Notes: generated by a model from the sequence alone, not told the origin. DNA of 64,000 bases from Lotus japonicus (GCF_012489685.1 NC_080041.1:36445780-36509779), one strand, 5' to 3'; positions 35,495-46,830 are shown, counted from the stretch's first letter. Made by a program: numbers and translations.

Positions 35495-37935
35495 TTAACA
35501 ATTTCGACAATTAGGATAAGGACGGTCTCTTGCATCCCGGTATGGCCTATCTGGGTCTCCCCCTGCAGCTGCACGGTTCAAGTCCAGTTGGAAGTTAGCC
35601 TGTGTCTGCTGGAGCTGCGAAGGGTCTATATCTTGCCAGAATTGCGGTCGAGGAGGATCCAGCAATTCACGAATTGCAACACCATCCCAGTCACCCATTG
35701 GATTCCAAGTATCTGGACTAACGTCCTGCATATGCACTGGCGGTGTCTGAAAGTTGTCATAGCCATGTTGTGACCCGGCAAATGACTGTTCACCAACAAA
35801 ATTTGTTGATGACACAAATTGTTGAGAGTGTGATCCATCAAAAGGCGGTGCCGGCACATATGGCTGAGATTGTGAACTGTCAAAATGCGGTGTTGGTATA
35901 TATGGCTGAGACATGGATCCATCAAATTGTGCCGAGGGAGTATATGGCTGAGATCCATACATTGTTTGAGTCTCGGGCATCTGCATCGGTGTCTCTTCCT
36001 GATCATCATGAACCCCAGATGACCCCGCCCCATAATAGTATGGTCGGTATGTCTCATTCAGATCAAGGGGGTACAATGAGTACTGTCCATGTGGAGGTGG
36101 TAGTGTTCCCCCCTGAATAATAACATGTTCGGGAATCTGAGATTCTCGCCGTCTTCCAAGACCTTCCCCTTCTTCTTTTCCAGTCGGCGGTATGTCATTT
36201 GTGGTTGCGTGTGTAAACTCCATAGGAAAGCTAGGAACCGATGCAGCGGGATGAGATATCCTGTCACTTGCATGGCAAAGTGTAAGGCAACGAGCAGCTT
36301 GGTTCTGAAGGTCATGATCCGTGTATAGTGGGCGACCTTCAGGTGTCCATACCATACATGCTGAACGCGCATAGCCTACATTATTAATAACAGAGTGAGG
36401 ATGTTACGCACATATATGAATACAGAAGTAAAAATAACACAACAATTTAAAAATAATAACCATTTGCCCCCTTGTTGCAGCCGCACGCGTCAACCAACGA
36501 ACGGAATACTTGTCGTACCAAATCATGTACTCATCATTTGGCCCAACAAGAGTATTAGTCTCGGGTTGGTTAGCCAACCTCTGGTGCCTCTCCGACCACA
36601 GCTGTATAAAACCACGCATGTTATGTACCCAATCCTGCTTTTCCTTCCCTTTTAGAGAAATATCATGCATTTCATTAAGTTGAGACGGTGCATCCGGTAC
36701 AGGTTGAAACATCCCGAATTGTTGCATAACTCGATCCGGTTGATGCCACTCTGAAATGTGATAGAGTACCATTGGCACCACAGTTCTCCATAAATGCATG
36801 TTTTCTCGACAACGTTCCGGAAGCCCATTGAGAACACGATCAGAGTACGGCTTCCACACAAACTACATACACAAGAAGGATAAGAATTTAAATGAAAATA
36901 AAGATAAGCAAAGTCCGACAAGCTACTCACGTCATTAGAACTCAAATCGTCTAGTTTGGTGCGCCACCACTCGATTTGCTTCTTTGCCCACTTTATTGGT
37001 TTTTCCGGATCCGGGTCCCTCCATCTGTTTAATATATAAAAAATGAATGAACCGTAATGTTTGAATTTAAGGACATGAAATTAACAACGAAATTTATTAT
37101 TTAAATTATGTGCATACCTTGCCGCGAGTGGGAGGCCACGGTGCAACCTCGGTGGATCCGGGCCGATTCCTGGAATCCTTAGCCATGCCCACACTTGTAT
37201 CAAATAAGCACAGCCGCCAATCTCTGTACGTGAAGCACCAGTTGCATAACACAACTCATGATAGAGAAGTGCTAGTACGGCTGAACCCCAACTATACTTT
37301 GCGGTCTCCTCAAAGTCTCGTAAGAGAATGAGATATCTAAGAGGGACATGTGAACCGGTGTGGTCACAAAGTAAGAAAGTACCAATTAGTCGCAAGATGA
37401 ATGCTCTTGAAGCATACATAAGTTGTATCGGGTCGGCACCGGCTAGATTATGAAAATTAAATTGCTCAGCCAGCCAAACCAACTTCAAGCCACCTCCTTT
37501 GATAGCACTGGCGGGTGGCACCACTCCGAGCAAGTCCTCTACAAGCTCAGACCAATCACACCAAGTAACTCCGGTGACAGGATTCCCATCAATGGGTAAG
37601 CCAAGATGAACAGCAACATCTTGCAGAGTGATAGTACACTCTCCGAACGGCATATGAAACGTGTGTGTCTCAGGCCTCCATCGCTCCACCATAGCTGATA
37701 TTAAAACTTTGTCAAGTTTCAGAGACCCAGCTAAGGCAGCTTCGTAAAATCCGGCTTGACGAAGGTGGCCTACAATTTCAGCGGGAATAAAATCTCGAAA
37801 ATCCCGATATTTTCTCACTTTCAGAATTCTATTTATTTGGTTCCACGCACCAACAGACACGTGTTTGCCATCTTTTTGCAAATACAACACACTATCATTC
37901 CTCGGACCCAATTTGACCACTTCTTGGTCGGCCAT
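35495..37935 (-). CDS. Plant mobile domain (MAIN/MAIL-like, PMD) protein of the MULE
   Basis: Exons 37935-37118, 37024-36931, 36862-36461 and 36375-35495. The first three join in frame. The PMD core (residues about 35-420) includes GFYEAAL, LISAMVERWRPETHTFHMPFGECTITLQDVAVHLGLP (several blocks), GVTWCDW, HVPLRYLILLRDFEE and VPMVLYHISEWHQPDRVM. Plant databases often label such proteins as PP7 long-form homologues. Host relatives MAIN and MAIL1 act in nuclear gene silencing; whether this copy does is unknown. The C-terminal exon is low-complexity, with SQPYIPTPHFD-type repeats. The junction between exons 3 and 4 is one base out of phase with the obvious splice sites (donor ATG/GTTATT at 36460, acceptor at 36376), so either a different site is used or a frameshift is present. 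Confidence 0.82.
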
Positions 37936-37982
37936 TTACAATACCTATTGAACATAATGAATAAAAGATGATAGTTAATAAA

Positions 37983-38108
37983 ATTTAATGATAATAATTC
38001 TAAAATAATTTAATAAAACTTAATGATAATAATTCTAAAATAATTTAAGTAACAAAACTTAATGATAATAATTCTAAAATAATTTAAGTAACAAAACTTA
38101 ATGCTAAT
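37983..38108. repeat. Minisatellite upstream of the PMD gene
   Basis: Three units of about 37-42 bp containing AATGATAATAATTCTAAAAT and AATTTAAGTAACAAAACTT. Confidence 0.8.
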
Positions 38109-38372
38109 AATTAATAAAAGTTATACAATATAGTTAGTAATAATAATCAAGTCACATATGAAAACTAGTCATTTACTTATATCATTATTAACAAAACCAT
38201 TAAAAAAATATTTCAAAGTAAAGGTTGAAAGAGTAGAGAAAATACCTTTATTTTGAGGGGGGAGAGTTCAAAGAAATTAACACTTTGAGAGTTGAGAGAA
38301 AATTGGTCGAGAGTTGGGAGAAAGTTGTGAGAGTTAAGAGATTTGGGAGTTGGAGTTGAGGGAGTTGGGAGA

Positions 38373-38407
38373 GTGGCGGTCTATTTGTAGGGGTTGGAGA
38401 CCGCCAC
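38373..38407. repeat. Perfect inverted repeat in the PMD upstream region
   Basis: GTGGCGGTCT (38373-38382) and AGACCGCCAC (38398-38407) form a 10-bp stem with a 15-base loop. The motif resembles the GGCGGTT/AACCGCC palindromes in the MITE at 39617. Confidence 0.7.
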
Positions 38408-38421
38408 AAAACACTACAATT

Positions 38422-38838
38422 CGCAACATTTATTGCGGTTCCATGGTCAAATCAGAGCTGCCACGTTCCTTCCCCATGCAGCCAGACTCACGGGTCCTGT
38501 CTTGTTCCCCTGCCACCCTGCCCCATATCACCTGAATCATTGTGCCATCAACCCTGAAAAGTTGGTCTCGCAATAAAACATGCGGCTCCCACTCCCCATC
38601 AATGTGTCCTCCTCGAGTCAATCAGTCAGCACGTGGCCCTTCCTCCTCGAGTCAGTCAGTCAGCACGTGGCCCTTCCCCATGCATCTCAAGTTGGACTCG
38701 CAAGAAAACATGCGGCTCCCACACACGGCCAAAATCATAAGGCAATTATTTTCCAATCACCCTGCAACCCATCATTCACCCATCATTTCCCAATCAGCTT
38801 TTACTTTTTCAGACTTGCAATTCGCAACATTAATTGCG
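38422..38838. promoter_or_regulatory. Right subterminal dyad motifs (CGCAA-N6-TTGCG)
   Basis: Dyads at 38422-38437 (CGCAACATTTATTGCG), 38569-38584, 38699-38714 (these two with ATGCG in the right arm) and 38823-38838 (CGCAACATTAATTGCG). Also a tandem repeat of CCTCGAGTCAGTCAGTCAGC-type units at 38612-38680. They mirror the left end. Confidence 0.5.
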
Positions 38839-38933
38839 GAACCCAACAAAGTACCCCATCTTGCTAAATATTGTTTTTAGTACCCCTTTTTGCTAATTAA
38901 AAATATTTTTTGCATTATTTAGAAAAAAAATTC
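38823..38933 (-). repeat. Right terminal inverted repeat of the MULE
   Basis: 111 bp, reverse complement of 19947-20058 with a few differences. It ends at the 9-bp duplication 38934-38942. Confidence 0.88.
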
Positions 38934-38942
38934 TGAAAACTG

Positions 38943-39616
38943 ACTAACTAACACAGTTAACAAAATTAAATTTAAATTAATAACTAACTAATCTCTCTCG
39001 ACTCCTATTAAGACGTATATTTGTGGGGCTGATATGTTTGACCCAGAAATATTCAAATCTTGACGGGATTAGCTTTTTTTAATAGATTTTATTTTTCAAA
39101 AGACTCGAACTCGATACATAAAGAATCAAGCATATATAACTTTAATCAATTTATTTGATAATGATGAAAAATCATAGTGTTTTTTTTTCTTTTGCTTAAC
39201 CCTAGTGGGCACCTTAATCTATTACGGCTGTGCAATTTGGATCCCTATATTTTAAACAAGCGATTTTGATTCATAATTTTTAATTTCTCAATTTAGCCTA
39301 GTTTAGTAGAAAACTAATTTCTGAATTTTAAAATTAATTATTAAGCAAAATAAAATCATGTAAACATGCTGAAACTAATGAATGTTTAGTTTTACCGATA
39401 GGTTGGTTAGTTTAAGTAATACATGTTTAATTGTCTTTAAATATAGTCTTGAGTTCGAGTTTTCTAGATGTAAAATTTTCTTACTGAAAGATTAACTCCA
39501 CCATAATATGAGTATGCTCAGTTCAAACATGATTGTCGCTAATGTCAGTAGTAAAAAAAAAATGAATCTCGAGTTGTAAGCCATGGATATGCTTATATAC
39601 CCCTAGCGAGGGACTG
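38943..39616. other. Intergenic, no gene seen
   Basis: AT-rich. Two weak tRNA-like stretches (GTTCGAGT B-box-like words near 39105 on minus and 39455 on plus) may be old SINE pieces, but I cannot delimit them. Confidence 0.4.
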
Positions 39617-39824
39617 AGATTCTCTTCAGTGGATTTCTCTCAATTATTCTCCAGTGTGGAAATTTTTGGCGGTTTTGAACCGCCACAAAATGTTGCGAGC
39701 TACCACAAATTCTGTCAATTTTTGCAGCGGCATTTTGTGGCAGCTGGCAAAATTCTGTGGCGGTTTAAAACCGCCACAAATGTCAACTGGAGAATAATTG
39801 AGAGAAATTCACTGGAGAGGATCT
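39617..39824. mobile_element. Short inverted-repeat element (MITE-like)
   Basis: 208 bp with ~37-bp inverted termini (AGATTCTCTTCAGTGGATTT left, AGATCCTCTCCAGTGAATTT right) and TTTCTCTCAATTATTCTCCAG shared by both. Inside each arm is a palindrome: TGGCGGTTTTGAACCGCCA on the left and TGGCGGTTTAAAACCGCCA on the right. No clear target duplication was found, so the superfamily is not assigned. Confidence 0.7.
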
Positions 39825-41132
39825 AGGGTAGGGAGATAAAAATAAAAGATTTCAAAGTAAATGAGAATTATAAGGCCTACATATATGTGTTGTGCGTGAA
39901 GCGAATGTCGATCGGTTAAAACGAGATTCAAAACTATGGTACTCTTTTGTTTTGTCTCGTTAAAACGTTGAAAACAAGTGCTTTGCTTTCATATTGTTAC
40001 GCATGCACGTAGGATATCTCTTCACGATTAAGGAAAGTTCCATTGCACAACTTTTACGCCTTGAAAATGAAAGTCTTTTTTTTTCCAATTAAAAAAAGTA
40101 GAATAGGTTATGCTAGAGAGAAGTAGAAAAAGAAGTTAGAGTGATGATAAATAGACATATAATTTCCTTTGGACACATAATTATAAGATGTTGGTGGCCG
40201 CGTTTTCAACCCGACAAATATAACGGTAGTTAAAAATTATCACTAACATGTATGTCAATTGTATGTTTGTCGAAAGATATATATTCAAGAAATGTTGGTA
40301 ATTTAAAAAAAAAAGTTGGTGAAAAAGTTATTTATAATTTATTTGATTGCAACAAAAGGAAAAGACAAGTATTGGTGCATGCTGCAGCATAAGCCAACTG
40401 AACGATGTATGTAACATTTGGAGGTGAAGAAATCCGCGTTATGTTGTCTGTTCCATATAAGCAGAATATATATATGAATATGATACAGTTTCTTTTGTTC
40501 TCTCCATAATTAACAACTTGCACACAGCCAATTCAAGCTCAGTCCAAGATTTTAATTATTAAAAATTAAACTTTCCAGCGTTAGGGACAGGTGCAAATAA
40601 CTGGCCAATATCCCCAACTCATTTCGGTTAGCACAATGATGTTTCTTGAAACATGTCTCACTATTGCAAACTTTGCTACTATTTAGTAGCTAAAAATTCC
40701 ATGTGATGGGGTGATAAAATGGGATTTCTTAGCTAGATACGTTATTGGAAAATAAAATTATTCCAGAATAAAATGACAGGTTTAAGATATGGTGCATGGG
40801 TGGCTACGGTGTCTCTGGAAAAATATTTTTAAAGTAAAATACGCAAAATTTAGCTAGTTTTATTGAATCAATTTAAAAAAAAAATCAATGATTTCCACTT
40901 TAAACTAGTTTTTTTTTTTTAATTTTGAAAAGCACTTTAAACTAGTTAACATACTAATTGTTGTAAATAAAAAGGAAAAAAGATAAAGAAAACAAGGTTA
41001 ACTGTTAAAGACTTTGGGTTGGAATCTCTCTCTTCTTATCAATATTTTTGGTTTTTTTGAAAATAAAAAACATAAATATTTAGAATTCTTTAATTAATTT
41101 TCATTGAGAATAAGTTGGACCATATTTTGATT

Positions 41133-41181
41133 GACAATGTAGTGGAGTATTTTTTTTTGAAACCGACAATGTAGTGGAGTA
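41133..41181. repeat. Micro-insertion with 17-bp duplication
   Basis: GACAATGTAGTGGAGTA (41133-41149 and 41165-41181) brackets TTTTTTTTTGAAACC. Confidence 0.75.
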
Positions 41182-41251
41182 AGAAGAATTTTCTTTTGAA
41201 AGAGAGAGAGAAGAAAAGTTAAAATGGAGAAATATTGATTTATGATTTATG

Positions 41252-41288
41252 TAATACCCTATTTTTTTTGAAACTAATACCCTATTTT
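41252..41288. repeat. Micro-insertion with 14-bp duplication
   Basis: TAATACCCTATTTT (41252-41265 and 41275-41288) brackets TTTTGAAAC. Confidence 0.7.
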
Positions 41289-41576
41289 AAAAGAAGGCAA
41301 AATAATTTAAAATATTTAATTATAAAACAAGATAACTTTTTTCTTTCTCAAAATTATTATTCTCTAATTAGAGATAAATACCAACACTATTTTTTATATA
41401 AAAATATTTCATTAACTTTGAACCGATAAGAGTTATCTTTTAAGTCTTAAAATTTAAAATATTAGATTAATTTAACCAATCATCTATTTAGTTGAAGTTT
41501 TGATTCCCTTGGTTTTTTTAAACAATGAAATTTTATGATAATTGAGACTCTCATTTAAGAAGGTAACAAAATATTT

Positions 41577-41617
41577 GGGGGACTAAACTTTTTTTTTTTT
41601 TGAAACCGGGGGACTAA
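41577..41617. repeat. Micro-insertion with 10-bp duplication
   Basis: GGGGGACTAA (41577-41586 and 41608-41617) brackets AC, a run of 13 T and GAAACC. Confidence 0.65.
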
Positions 41618-42266
41618 TAAACTAAAAGTTATAGTAGAAAATCTACAAAATCTTTAGGAGCTTATCTTATAAAGAGTTTGCTCAAAATTTATTTTGGATG
41701 ATTCAGATAAATCTTTAGTTAAATTAAATTAAGTAAAACAACCACTCTCTGCGTTATTGAAACGTAATTAGTTAACCGTACATACAAACAAATAAAACTC
41801 ATAAATGAAATCTAAATGAATTTTAACTCTCCAATTAGTTTCAATAAATTTGACTCGTTTTACAGTCAAAGTTAACAAATTTAGACCTGAATTACTCAAC
41901 TCAAAGAGGCGAGTCTCGTACAACAAAGAAGGTTCAAAACGAAGAAAGAAAAAGATTCCGTTGGCAACGTTTCAAAGCTGGATCCTGGGTCCCACTGCCA
42001 CTTCATCACGCTGTTACTATATAATTTAATATTAATATTAATATTATCATTTTCCTTTCAAAATTTCAAATCAATTGCCGTTTCCTTCACTATAATATTT
42101 ATTATATTTATATATATCAATTCTCCACCCAAGTCGGTCCATTTTCTTTCCCTCTCTCTCTAGCAGCTTGCAAGCACAGAAGAAGAACAAGAAGAGAGAG
42201 AGAGAGTAGCAAAAACAAAACAAAACGAGAATCATCGACGACGGTTTTGTTTTTCACCGACCAACG

Positions 42267-45200
42267 ATGAAGAGAAAGTTCGACGGTTTTGTTCCGTTCA
42301 CCAGAAAACGCCCGATTCAGTTTCTGATCGGCGTTGCTCTCTTGTATCTCTTACTTGTCACACTCGAAATCCCCATCGTTTTCTCCGGCGGCTTCGCCAC
42401 CGTCACCGCTCGCTCTACGCGACTACTCACCGAGGAGGACCCACAGCAACGTCAAGCCCCGACCCGACCCGAAAAATCCGTCTCCAACGCCCACGCCCCG
42501 AGGACTCAAAATCAACGCGGAATCGGAATCGTCTCCGGGTTGGTGTTAAACGACGCCGCTTTCGACCCGAGTCGGAAGGACGGGTCGTCGGAGCTCTACA
42601 AGCTCGCGAAAACCGCGCGCGAGGTGGGGTTGAGCTTATGGGGGGATATCCGGTCTGGGAGAGCAGTTGCGGCGAAGCCTGAGAATCGGACCGGGTCGTG
42701 CCCCGGTTCGGTGTCGTTGTCTGGTTTGAATTTTTCTGGTGTGGCGGCGCTGCCGTGTGGGCTCACATTGGGGTCTCATGTGACGGTGGTTGGGGTTGCG
42801 AAGGCGGCGAGGCCGGATTATGAGTCGAAGATTGCGGCGGTGAGGGATGGGGATGGGCCGGCGATGGTTTCGCAGTTTGTGGTGGAGTTGCAGGGGTTGA
42901 AGACGGTGGAGGGGGAGGATCCTCCGAGGGTTTTTCACTTCAACCCGAGGTTGAAGGGTGATTGGAGTGGGAAGCCGGTGATTGAGCTCAACACGTGTTA
43001 CCGTATGCAGTGGGGTTCGGCTCTCCGGTGTGATGGTTGGAAATCGAAGGCTGATGATGATACCGGTGAGTTGACTATTGACTAGTAGTAGTCATCAAAT
43101 TCATGTTGTTGTTGATGATGGTGAATTGAATTGTAACTCAATTCTAGTTCCAATTTTTTTTTCCCTATTTGTGATGATAATTGATGGTTGTGATTGTTTG
43201 TGTTGTTGTTGGTCACGTTTGTTGCAGTTGATAGGATGGTGAAGTGTGAGAAATGGATTAGGGATGATGGAGAAAGCGGGGAGGAGTCAAAGGCAACGTG
43301 GTGGTTGAATAGATTGATAGGGCGTACCAAGAAAGTTACAGTTGACTGGCCATTCCCTTTCGCTGAGAACAAGCTTTTTGTTCTTACTATTAGTGCTGGG
43401 TTGGAGGGGTATCATGTAACTGTTGATGGGAGGCACGTTGCCTCTTTTCCTTATCGCACTGTAAGTATTAGTAATGTCCTGTTTTGGTTCCTTTGAAAAC
43501 AAAATTGCATTGCACATTTGCACTTAAGAGTATCAAGTAGAGTACATTGTTAATTATAACTTATAGCTATGGTTTACGAAATGAGTAGTTGATTGTGAAC
43601 TAATAGATGTTTACATGATATGTGATGAATTATAAAGTTGTTAAACAGCCATGGTAGTTTGGTCTTATTTTAGAAAGATTTCAAAATATTGTCTTAATCA
43701 GCCATGGTAGCTTGGTCTTATTTTCTAAAATGATAGCACCCTTTACATTGACAGGGGAAGTCCACCTACCTGAAGATTGATTTTCTTGTTTTCTTTTGTT
43801 TTTCGATGTCAACAGGGATTTACTCTTGAGGATGCTACTGGACTTTTTGTGAGTGGAGACATTGATGTCCACTCTATATTTGCAGCCTCTTTGCCTTCAT
43901 CACATCCTAGTTTTGCCCCTCAGCGGCATCTTGAATTCTCCCCCAGATGGCGTGCCCCGCCACTTCCTGACTCTGGTGTTGAATTGTTCATTGGCGTCCT
44001 CTCGGCTGGAAACCATTTTGCGGAGCGGATGGCTGTAAGAAAGTCATGGATGCAGCATAGGCTCATGAAATCTTCCGTTGTGGCTGCTCGTTTCTTTGTA
44101 GCACTGGTAATGGTGACTGACGACCTTTTTTCACTTAATGGCTAGGACTGTATTTCTCATGTCGAACTTAGGTTTCTTAGAATTTGTTTGAAATTTTGAC
44201 AGCATTCAAGACAAGAAATTAACATTGAGTTGAAGAAGGAAGCAGAATATTTCGGTGATATTGTTATAGTGCCTTACATGGATAACTACGACCTTGTTGT
44301 GTTGAAAACAGTGGCCATATGTGAATATGGGGTGAGTTGTTGGTTGATTAAAGTGTTGGAACATGAATTTTTCAGTGATATTTAATGTGTGCTTTTTTGG
44401 TGAAATATAAGATGTGCTTTATTGTTCGTAGGTTCATACAGTGTCTGCGAAGTATATCATGAAAGGTGATGATGACACTTTTGTGAGAGTGGATGCTGTT
44501 ATCGATGAAGCAAGGAAGGTTCCGGATGATACCAGTTTTTACATTGGGAACATAAATTACTACCACAAACCTTTGCGCTATGGTAAATGGGCAGTGACAT
44601 ACGAGGTAATCAGAACCCAATGCTATGCTTTTGTCTGTATTAAGGAATTGGAATTGTCTGGAAAAAATTATGAATTGGTTTTTACATTGGTGATTGTTAG
44701 TTAAGAATATGTCTATACTCATCAAAGAATGTCTGAATTTGTTTGTCTTCTGCTTTTCATTGTGCCATGCATTCAACCATCAGGTCCTCTTTTTTTTTTT
44801 TATACTTTTTTTCATAGTTGGTACTTAGCACCTAGTTGCATTGTGATTGATTTAACCTGGCCTCGTGCTTTTTTATGGTTGCTGCATTGCATTCTTTCTG
44901 GTAATCTTGGTGTATTAAAATAGTAAATTTCTTTTATTTTTGCCTTATTCAGGAATGGCCAGAAGAGGATTATCCACCCTATGCTAATGGACCGGGTTAT
45001 ATTTTGTCATCGGATATCGCACGCTACATTGTATCTGAATTTGAGATGCATAAATTAAGGGTTAGTGGAATCTTTTTTGTTGTATATTTTTCTCTAATCT
45101 TCCACCGGAGCAGAAAATTCTTGGCCAGGTATATCTAAGTTCTTCTTCAGCTGAATGTTTCCGTGATTGCTTCTTTATGCAGTTATTTAAGATGGAAGAT

Positions 45201-45392
45201 GTGAGTATGGGAATGTGGGTTGAGCAATTTAACAGCTCAAAACCGGTACAATACATGCACAGCTTGAAATACTGCCAGTTTGGTTGCATAGAAGGGTATT
45301 ACACCGCCCATTACCAATCCCCGCGGCAGATGATGTGCCTGTGGGATAAATTGCAAAGGCAGACAAGGCCTCAGTGCTGCAATATGAGATGA
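42267..45392 (+). CDS. Galectin-domain beta-1,3-galactosyltransferase (hydroxyproline O-galactosyltransferase type)
   Basis: Seven exons: 42267-43065, 43228-43460, 43816-44106, 44203-44331, 44432-44605, 44953-45060 and 45183-45392. All junctions are GT-AG and in phase; the product is 647 residues. It is a type II Golgi membrane protein: short basic N-terminus, one membrane segment (about 18-40, [21 protein letters not shown]), a stem, a galectin-like domain (about 165-360, with [19 protein letters not shown] and [15 protein letters not shown]) and a GT31 catalytic domain ([22 protein letters not shown]; the metal-binding DDD at 497-499 in [16 protein letters not shown]). The plant GALT2-6 proteins with this layout add galactose to hydroxyproline of arabinogalactan proteins. 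No defects seen; which paralogue it is I cannot say. Confidence 0.94.
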
Positions 45393-46246
45393 CGATGAGT
45401 TTTAGGTTTCCATCTTTGAATCCAGAGAGAAAACACTGAGAAAACAAGTTTTGCAGTGAAGTCATAGCATCGAATATTGTATATAACTGTGGAGCTTGGT
45501 TAGTTCAACCTTAAACATCACCCTGTACAAAATAGCCTTTTGAAAATCTCAGTATGTATTTACTGGTGTTCTTTGGTTCTTTTTCTAGACCACCCATTTT
45601 TTGGGTTTCTCAACAATTCTTTTGGCTCAGTATATATTGATGCTGATTACTTTTGTAAAACTATTTAAAGGATAGCATTCGGTATAATCATAGAATATAT
45701 AGATCAATTATTTCATCAAGACAGGTGCTTTCTGCCATTTTCCACGCTATTGTTTCATATCAAGTTTAAAAATCCTTATACAATTTATTCTAAAGTCAGA
45801 ATGAATTTTTTGGAGAAGTTTAGTGTTAGAATTGACTCTGAGAAAAAGTAAGCTTATCTAGAAAGAGGAATAAATAAAGAGAGCTTTAAAGGGGCACCAA
45901 AAAGGTTGGACAATGACTTGGTTAAAATAAAATAACAAGTTACAATTGGACCCTTTTCATTGGGATCTTCATTGCCAGCTTGTCATCTCTATAGGGATTT
46001 GATTAATCAGTAAACTCTTCTGACTCTACAATACGTTGAGATGGGTACTTTCAAGAAAAGGAAAGGATGTGTACAAACTGGTTTGAAAATTATACTACAA
46101 TTATCCAAATAGGAAAAAGGTTTAATTACTCTGAATTTATATGTTTTCATATATAGATGCTTCACAATCTACACTATGTTTGAATACCCTTTTGTATAAG
46201 TGCGAACATACATTATTTCTCATTACTCATTTTGAGATAAAAGAAT
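45393..46246. other. 3' flank of the galactosyltransferase gene
   Basis: AT-rich, no coding segment seen. The first ~300 bp likely include the 3' UTR. Confidence 0.6.
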
Positions 46247-46291
46247 TACTGAATCCTTTTTTTTTTTTACAGCAAGAAATACTGAATCCTT
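46247..46291. repeat. Micro-insertion with 12-bp duplication
   Basis: TACTGAATCCTT (46247-46258 and 46280-46291) brackets a T-run followed by ACAGCAAGAAA. Confidence 0.65.
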
Positions 46292-46339
46292 ATCAATAAA
46301 GGTTCGTTTATGCTTTTTTTTTTGAACTTGTACATTTAT

Positions 46340-46670
46340 ATTGAACTTCGTTTTTTTTACAAACAACTAAAACTGAAATTTTCATTCAAAAAGAAAGGAC
46401 ACATGTTTGATTGAATACAAGCTGAGATACTCTAAGGAAGATTCTCACTGCAAAACATAAGAGGGTGATGAATAGCTAATTTCGCTAAACTATGAGCAAC
46501 AGAATTAGCCCCTCGAAGAACATGAGAAAAAAATAACACAATTAAATTCCCTAGCTAAAACCAAAATGTCACGCCAAATAAGAAGTATCTTCAACACATC
46601 CATTGATGATCATAATGACGCGAGCACTATCGAACTCTACAATTAAGCTTCCAATTAAAACTTTCATTTA
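46340..46670 (-). pseudogene. LINE ORF2 3' end: plant RNase H (RVT_3) fragment
   Basis: On minus, phrases such as ELIVEFDSARVIMIINGCVED, DILVLAREFN, FFSHVLRGANSVAHSLAKLA and the closing HHPLMFCSENLP are typical of the RNase H domain that ends ORF2 of plant L1-type LINEs. At least one frameshift and stops are present. A poly-A tail (T-run at about 46353) follows. 5'-truncated. Confidence 0.65.
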
Positions 46671-46724
46671 AGTATATAGTTTACTAAATGAGAAAAAAAA
46701 AGTGTGATTCAAAATGTGCAAGAA

Positions 46725-46830
46725 TAACCAAGTGGGTGGGTTGACGTAGTGGTTCAGCACTTCGTCCCTAAGAAAGTAGTTTGAGATTTGAATCTCAACT
46801 CTTATAAATGGAAAAACTCATTGAATAGTC
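46725..46830 (+). mobile_element. Possible tRNA-derived SINE
   Basis: GGGTTGACGTAGTGGTTCAGC resembles a tRNA A-box region, and GAGATTTGAATCTCAACTC a degenerate B-box stem 40-odd bases later. Boundaries and duplication not determined. Confidence 0.35.

Larger units (their letters stand above)
19947..38933 (+). mobile_element. Autonomous-type MULE carrying MURA and a plant mobile domain gene, interrupted by an LTR retrotransposon
   Basis: Terminal inverted repeats start GAATTTTTTTTCTAAATAA at both ends. They are flanked by a perfect 9-bp duplication TGAAAACTG (19938-19946 and 38934-38942). Total span is 18,987 bp; without the nested retrotransposon and its duplicated CCGCC it is about 7.4 kb. 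It holds a four-exon MURA on plus and a multi-exon PMD gene on minus, pointing at each other with a TA-rich spacer between. This two-gene convergent layout parallels mudrA/mudrB of maize MuDR, with a PMD gene in place of mudrB. Confidence 0.92.
39825..42150. other. AT-rich intergenic region upstream of the galactosyltransferase gene
   Basis: No coding segment seen. It holds three micro-insertions of a T-run followed by GAAAC(C) flanked by target duplications (41150-41164, 41266-41274, 41587-41607). Towards the gene, a TATA-rich stretch (42108 onward) and a CT-rich leader (42148-42170) probably mark the promoter and 5' UTR. Confidence 0.6.

Noticed and set aside
39050..39480. tRNA-like B-box words suggesting SINEs or tRNA genes
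   Set aside because: No complete cloverleaf, no clear A box at the right distance, no duplication found; left as a remark only.
42636..42938. 100-codon minus-strand frame inside the galactosyltransferase exon 1
   Set aside because: Arg/His/Pro-rich shadow of a GC-rich coding exon; the plus-strand gene explains it.
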